The translations under genes were made by a program, and so were the position numbers. Shown in pieces: positions 59,656 through 64,000 of a stretch of DNA of 64,000 nt; the stretch's first letter is position 1; each line of letters begins with the position of its first letter. Source of the stretch: Enterobacter sp. Bisph1 (lineage in GTDB: Bacteria > Pseudomonadota > Gammaproteobacteria > Enterobacterales > Enterobacteriaceae). The notes under the pieces are model-generated. The model did not search any database, was not told where the DNA came from, and was given only the letters and a program-made list of their open reading frames with translations. The stretch lies in the NCBI RefSeq assembly GCF_000814905.1, contig NZ_JXAG01000035.1, positions 186,001 through 250,000 of the forward strand, in the 5' to 3' direction.

Positions 59656-60799
59656 CGGTGTCCTTCTCGTTCATAAAGTCCAGCGCCTCAGGCACCGGGA
59701 GATTCTCAGGTTTAACAGGTCGTTGCCCGCCGGACAGACGCCAGCGTTTCAACTGCCAAACCCACGCCAGCACTTCGGCAACCGCCGCATACAGCTGGCC
59801 GGGGATTTGTTGACCAATTTCAGCATGCCGATAGAGCGCACGCGCCAGCGGCGGGGCTTCGAGGATTGGCACACGGTTTTCCATGCCCAGCTCGCGAATG
59901 CGCAGCGCCACCATTCCCGCGCCTTTCGCCACTACTTTCGGCGCGCTCATCTTGTTCTCGTCATACTGCAGCGCGACAGAGTAGTGTGTCGGGTTAGTGA
60001 CAATCACATCGGCTTTCGGGACATCGGCCATCATGCGACGACGCGCAGCCGCACGCTGCATCTGGCGAATACGCCCTTTAATATGCGGGTCGCCTTCGCT
60101 CTGTTTAAATTCATCGCGGATATCCTGACGGGACATACGCAATTTCTTCACATGGCTGTGGATCTGCCAAAAGACGTCAAATCCCACCATCGGAATAATA
60201 CTCAGCGCCACTAACATGGCGCAGAGCCCGGCGAGGTTAAGGGCGCTGGCCATTGCCGTCAGCGGCGACTCACTCATCAGGCGCATCATATCCGGCCAGT
60301 GTTGCCACAAAAACATCCCGGATACGCCGCCCATCAACAGCGCCTTCATCAGCGCTTTAAACAGCTCCGCACCGACCTGCGCCGAGAACAGACGTCCCAC
60401 CCCGCTAATTGGGTTGAGTTTGGAAAACTTAAACTCCAGGGATTTAGTGCTGAATACCAGGCCGCCAAGCATTACCGGCGCAATCAGCGCAATAATCACC
60501 ACCCCCGTCATCAGCGGTAACATGCCCATCAGTACGCTTTTCAGCATCACGATAATCTTGCCGAGGATCAGATTCTGGTCGCTGATAATTTTGTGATCGA
60601 AGCGCAGCCCGGTGGAGAGTGCCAGCGACAGCTTACGGCCGAACGCTTCGCCGCCGAACCACAGAATGCCGATGCCGACCAACATAATCAGTAATGATGT
60701 CAGTTCCTTGGATCGGGGGATCTGCCCTTCTTCGCGCGCTTTCTCTAGTCGGTGCGCTGTGGGGGCTTCTGTTTTGTCTTCGTTATCTTCCGAGGCCAC
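59648..60799 (-). CDS. flhB: Flagellar type III export switch protein FlhB
   Basis: FlhB switches substrate specificity from rod/hook to filament proteins through autocleavage. The product is 383 residues with four transmembrane helices and the self-cleavage motif NPTHYSVAL near residue 265. A GTG at 60799 (ASEDNEDKTEAPT) gives the E. coli-like length (382) and start; upstream in-frame GTG codons at 60814 and 60808 and a TTG at 60805 are also possible. A half FlhDC-like element CGCTATTT lies upstream at 60890-60897. Confidence 0.93.
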   Translation of the reverse strand: MASEDNEDKTEAPTAHRLEKAREEGQIPRSKELTSLLIMLVGIGILWFGGEAFGRKLSLALSTGLRFDHKIISDQNLILGKIIVMLKSVLMGMLPLMTGVVIIALIAPVMLGGLVFSTKSLEFKFSKLNPISGVGRLFSAQVGAELFKALMKALLMGGVSGMFLWQHWPDMMRLMSESPLTAMASALNLAGLCAMLVALSIIPMVGFDVFWQIHSHVKKLRMSRQDIRDEFKQSEGDPHIKGRIRQMQRAAARRRMMADVPKADVIVTNPTHYSVALQYDENKMSAPKVVAKGAGMVALRIRELGMENRVPILEAPPLARALYRHAEIGQQIPGQLYAAVAEVLAWVWQLKRWRLSGGQRPVKPENLPVPEALDFMNEKDTDG

Positions 60800-61054
60800 G
60801 GGCAACACATCCACGGGTTAGTTTGATGACATATTGCCAGAGAGCCTTCGCGCCAATGGGCAGAGTAAGCGCTAAAAACAGGGGGTTTTCGCTATTTGAA
60901 TTTTCGATAAGGGTTTGGCATGAGGCCGTGACTGGCAAGGGAATGAGTTAAAAAAATAGCCAAAGGTCAGAGATAACCCGACAAAAACAGAAAATATACC
61001 GACAATTTCGCCGATCTGTTGATTGGTTTTACGGCAATGCATCACGTCTGCGCT

Positions 61055-61075
61055 ATGGAAAAGTCACTTTTCCAT
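61055..61075. repeat. Perfect 21-bp palindrome between flhB and cheZ
   Basis: ATGGAAAAGT-C-ACTTTTCCAT is a perfect 10-bp inverted repeat with one central base. An outer pair CTGCG and CGCAG (61048-61052 and 61082-61086) flanks it. It lies between the flhB promoter region and the cheZ terminator and has no T-run, so it does not look like a terminator. Confidence 0.75.
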
Positions 61076-61092
61076 GCAAGACGCAGGACAGG

Positions 61093-61121
61093 CAAAAAAA
61101 GGGAAGGAAACCCTTCCCTTT
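61093..61121 (-). terminator. Terminator of cheZ
   Basis: A perfect 10-bp stem AAAGGGAAGG/CCTTCCCTTT with loop AAAC is followed on the minus strand by T7. It ends the che operon transcript about 57 bp after the cheZ stop. Confidence 0.87.
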
Positions 61122-61178
61122 GGCTTTTGCCCGTTGGTCACGCTTCTTCACAGAAATTGAAGAGAGCTGACCGGCAAA

Positions 61179-61823
61179 TCAGAAGCCCAGGCTGTCGAGC
61201 AGGTCGTCGACCTGATCCTGGCTTGCCACCACACCCGCTTTGGTTGCGTCGAGCTGTGGGCCGTTAAGCAGGCTGTCATTTTCACGTTTCGGCCGCGCGG
61301 ACTGGTCCGGAATGTTCTCCAGCAGCACCATCAGCAGCTGACGTTCAATCTCCTGGACCACATCCATCATGCGCTTGATAACCTGACCGGTAAGGTCCTG
61401 GAAATCCTGCGCCATCATAATGTCCAGCAGCTGGGCGTTGGTGAAGCTGGTGTGACCCGGCACTTCGCCAAGAAACTTACGCGTATCGGTGACCAGTTCG
61501 CGGGCATCGGCCAGCTCAATCGGGTTTTCGAACCATTCGTCCCAGCGTTTGCTCAGCTCTTTCGAGCCTCTTTCCATCTCATCCTGGTGCGGCTGAGAGG
61601 CTTCAACGCTGTTCAGCGCGCGTTCCGCCGCTTGTGCGGTCATCTGCACCACATAGTCCAGGCGATCGCGGGCATCGGGAATCGCTTCCGCCGCTTCCGC
61701 AATTGCCTGATCGAGACCTAATTCGCGAAGGCTATCACGCAGCATACGCGTCAGGCTGCCGATCCTGGAAATGATGTCGCTGGGAGAATGGTCGTCCGCA
61801 GGTTTAATTGATGGTTGAATCAT
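61179..61823 (-). CDS. cheZ: CheY-P phosphatase CheZ
   Basis: CheZ dephosphorylates CheY-P and resets the chemotaxis signal. The 214-residue protein is a long helical hairpin with the catalytic Gln in [15 protein letters not shown] (near residue 147) and the C-terminal CheY-binding peptide ending DDLLDSLGF. Start MIQPSIKP matches E. coli; the frame is open 33 codons upstream into cheY. It follows cheY by 13 bp. Confidence 0.97.
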   Translation of the reverse strand: MIQPSIKPADDHSPSDIISRIGSLTRMLRDSLRELGLDQAIAEAAEAIPDARDRLDYVVQMTAQAAERALNSVEASQPHQDEMERGSKELSKRWDEWFENPIELADARELVTDTRKFLGEVPGHTSFTNAQLLDIMMAQDFQDLTGQVIKRMMDVVQEIERQLLMVLLENIPDQSARPKRENDSLLNGPQLDATKAGVVASQDQVDDLLDSLGF

Positions 61824-61836
61824 TATCCAGTCCTCA

Positions 61837-62232
<396 letters not shown>

Positions 62233-62243
62233 TTACTCCTGGT

Positions 62244-63293
62244 TCAAATACGTATTGCCTGTCCGGCACTGATTTTCGCCAGCATCTGCTGGCTTACCTG
62301 GCTAAGATCGACCACTTCGCTGACGCCACCCATATTGATGGCCTCACGCGGCATGCCGAACACCACACAACTTGCCTCGTTTTGCGCAATCGTCCAGGCG
62401 CCCGCCTGGTGCATTGCTAACATTCCGGCCGCGCCATCGTTGCCCATCCCCGTGAGAATCACCCCCACGGCGTTGCGCCCCGCATGTTTCGCCACCGAAT
62501 GAAACAGTACATCCACCGACGGACGGTGCCGGTTAACCGGCGGACCATCGTGGATCCTGATTTGATAGTTCGCCCCGCTGCGGGACAACTCCATATGCTT
62601 ATCCCCAGGCGCAATATAGGCATGTCCCGGCAGTACGCGTTCGCCATCTTCCGCTTCTTTTACGCTTATCTGACAGAGCTTATTCAAGCGTTCGGCAAAG
62701 GAGCGGGTAAAGCCCGGCGGCATATGCTGAGTGATAAGAATACCCGGACTTGAGAGCGGCAATGGCTGGAGTACATGCCTAATTGCCTCTGTTCCTCCCG
62801 TTGACGCGCCAATCACCAGCAATTTTTCCGAACTGAGCAGCGGCCCGGCTTTTAATGTTACGGGCGGCGCCATCGGTTTATGCGCCGCGATACGTGCGCG
62901 CGATGCGGTGCGCACTTTCTCGGCGATCATTTCGCTGTAGGCCAGCATACCTTCACGAATGCCGATTTGCGGCTTGGTGACAAAATCAATCGCCCCCAAC
63001 TCCAGTGCGCGCAGCGTGACTTCCGAGCCTTTTCCCGTCAGCGAAGAGACCATCACTACCGGCATCGGGCGCAGACGCATTAATTTTTCAAGGAAATCGA
63101 GCCCGTCCATGCGCGGCATTTCCACATCCAGCGTTAACACGTCAGGGTTGAATTTTTTAATCAGATCCCTGGCAACCAACGGATCCGGCGCCGTCGCCAC
63201 CATTTCCATATCACTGTGGCTATTGATAATTTCTGTCATGATCTGGCGCATCAAAGCGGAATCATCGACGGACAATACCCTGATTTTACTCAT
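62244..63293 (-). CDS. cheB: Chemotaxis methylesterase CheB
   Basis: CheB removes methyl groups from chemoreceptors and deamidates Gln residues after phosphorylation by CheA. The 349-residue protein has an N-terminal receiver domain ([12 protein letters not shown], Asp56). The C-terminal esterase domain has catalytic Ser in GASTGGTEA (about 164), His in TQHMPPGF (about 190) and a late Asp in GMGNDGAAG (about 286). Its stop is 17 bp before cheY, and its start overlaps cheR by 4 bp. Confidence 0.98.
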   Translation of the reverse strand: MSKIRVLSVDDSALMRQIMTEIINSHSDMEMVATAPDPLVARDLIKKFNPDVLTLDVEMPRMDGLDFLEKLMRLRPMPVVMVSSLTGKGSEVTLRALELGAIDFVTKPQIGIREGMLAYSEMIAEKVRTASRARIAAHKPMAPPVTLKAGPLLSSEKLLVIGASTGGTEAIRHVLQPLPLSSPGILITQHMPPGFTRSFAERLNKLCQISVKEAEDGERVLPGHAYIAPGDKHMELSRSGANYQIRIHDGPPVNRHRPSVDVLFHSVAKHAGRNAVGVILTGMGNDGAAGMLAMHQAGAWTIAQNEASCVVFGMPREAINMGGVSEVVDLSQVSQQMLAKISAGQAIRI

Positions 63294-64000
63294 GCTTTTT
63301 CCTTACTCAGCGCATAAACCGTCTGCCCACGCAGGGTAAACTCGCGCACAAGGTTGCTGAAGTTCTCCGAATGCCCGGCAAACAATAATCCGTCCGGCTT
63401 AAGCAGCGGAGCAAAACGATGCAGAATGTCCTGTTGCGTCGTTTTATCAAAATAAATCATTACGTTACGGCAAAAAATTGCGTCGAATGGCCCCGGAACA
63501 TTGTACTGTTTATCCAGTAAGTTCACGGTGGTGAAATCGACGTAGTTCGCCAGCTCCTGCCGTACGCGTACCAAACCCGAGTGCGGACCGGTACCGCGCA
63601 TAAAATAGCGCTGCATCTGCTGAGGCGAGAGGGTTTTCAACTCGTCCTGACGGTAAACGCCATTACGCGCTTTACTCAGCACTTCCGTATCAATGTCGCT
63701 GGCGAACACTTTCCAGCGACCCGGTGCCATACCTAACGCGTCAGCGAGGGTAATCGCCAGTGAGTACGGCTCTTCGCCGGTTGACGCAGCTGCGCTCCAG
63801 ACGCGATATTCCCCCGAGCGTTTGCGCGCATGCTCCGCCAGAACCGGGAAGTGATGAGCTTCGCGAAAAAAAGCGGTGAGATTGGTGGTCAGCGAGTTAA
63901 TAAACGCTTGCCACTCAGCGCTATTCTGATTCGCCTCCAGCATGCTCAGATAGCGGCCAAAATCATCTAACCCCAGCTCGCGTAAACGGCGGACAAGACG
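63290..64000 (-). CDS. cheR: Chemotaxis methyltransferase CheR (5' end outside window)
   Basis: CheR methylates glutamates of chemoreceptors using SAM. The last 236 residues are present; about 50 N-terminal residues fall beyond the window end. The visible part begins [18 protein letters not shown] and has the SAM-binding [22 protein letters not shown] and the C-terminal GHSENFSNL. The gene continues past base 64000 on the minus strand; an internal ATG at 63943 is not the start. Confidence 0.97.
   Translation of the reverse strand, partial: RLVRRLRELGLDDFGRYLSMLEANQNSAEWQAFINSLTTNLTAFFREAHHFPVLAEHARKRSGEYRVWSAAASTGEEPYSLAITLADALGMAPGRWKVFASDIDTEVLSKARNGVYRQDELKTLSPQQMQRYFMRGTGPHSGLVRVRQELANYVDFTTVNLLDKQYNVPGPFDAIFCRNVMIYFDKTTQQDILHRFAPLLKPDGLLFAGHSENFSNLVREFTLRGQTVYALSKEKA

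Larger units (their letters stand above)
60800..61178. other. Intergenic region between flhB and cheZ
   Basis: About 380 bp that hold the flhB promoter region (minus strand) and the cheZ terminator. An AATGG half and a CGCTATTT half resembling an FlhDC site occur at 60855-60897, but they are 18 bp apart rather than 10-12. A 21-bp palindrome is described separately. No gene is seen. Confidence 0.45.

Noticed and set aside
63290-63943. Short 217-residue version of CheR starting at 63943
   Set aside because: The frame continues to the window edge with conserved CheR sequence ([10 protein letters not shown]), so the gene is simply cut by the window.

Overview
The window is a 64 kb stretch of chromosome from a member of the Enterobacteriaceae. 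Gene order from mntP to cheR follows the Escherichia coli K-12 backbone almost gene for gene, and most proteins match their E. coli counterparts in length and sequence as I remember them. Departures from that order (no yebQ, yobB, yebB or torYZ, and several inserted genes) point away from Escherichia and towards an Enterobacter/Kosakonia-like, possibly plant-associated genus. The genus cannot be fixed from this sequence alone.

Layout. (1) 1-9.4 kb: manganese export (mntP), 23S rRNA methylation (rlmA), cspC with an apparently frameshifted yobF, a metallo-beta-lactamase-fold hydrolase beside yebO, an intact mgrB with a candidate PhoP box, yobH, kdgR, htpX with a sigma-32-type promoter, and prc-proQ. 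(2) 9.5-16.8 kb: msrC, the envelope lipid-transport pair letA-letB, rsmF, small yebV/yebW and pphA. (3) 17-26 kb: a VirK/YbjX-family gene, the antisense sRNA pair SdsR/SraC, a copper-type cluster (yebY-copD-copC), holE, exoX, ptrB, yebE, yebF, and SOS-controlled yebG divergent from PurR-controlled purT. (4) 26-33 kb: central carbon genes eda, edd, zwf, hexR and pykA, with a GntR-type operator before edd and a perfect HexR palindrome between zwf and hexR. (5) 33-42 kb: lpxM, mepM, the zinc importer znuA/znuCB with a Zur-like site, and SOS-controlled ruvAB. A dehydrogenase/regulator pair is inserted between ruvA and ruvC. (6) 42-52.6 kb: yebC, nudB, aspS, yecD, yecE, yecN, cmoAB, cutC, yecM, argS. 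(7) 52.6-57 kb: an accessory island with an AT-richer two-gene unit (ComF-like phosphoribosyltransferase plus SLOG/DprA-like Rossmann protein) and a rhamnogalacturonan uptake/hydrolysis pair (GH105 and GPH transporter). (8) 57-64 kb: flhE-flhA-flhB and cheZ-cheY-cheB-cheR, the last cut by the window end.

How the genes fit together. KdgR, the GH105/GPH pair and Edd/Eda form a plausible pectin-to-pyruvate line: oligogalacturonide or rhamnogalacturonan fragments are imported and hydrolysed, and the resulting KDG enters the Eda step after phosphorylation. HexR, Zwf, Edd/Eda and PykA form the HexR-linked hexose-phosphate node. MgrB and possibly the VirK-like gene tie the window to PhoPQ. The least explained element, and the best candidate for an undescribed system, is the phosphoribosyltransferase-SLOG pair at 52.9-54.0 kb. 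Enzymes of these two folds respectively make or break nucleotide N-glycosidic bonds or bind nucleotides, and the two genes are separated by only 2 bp. No tRNA, rRNA, CRISPR array or intact insertion sequence was seen.
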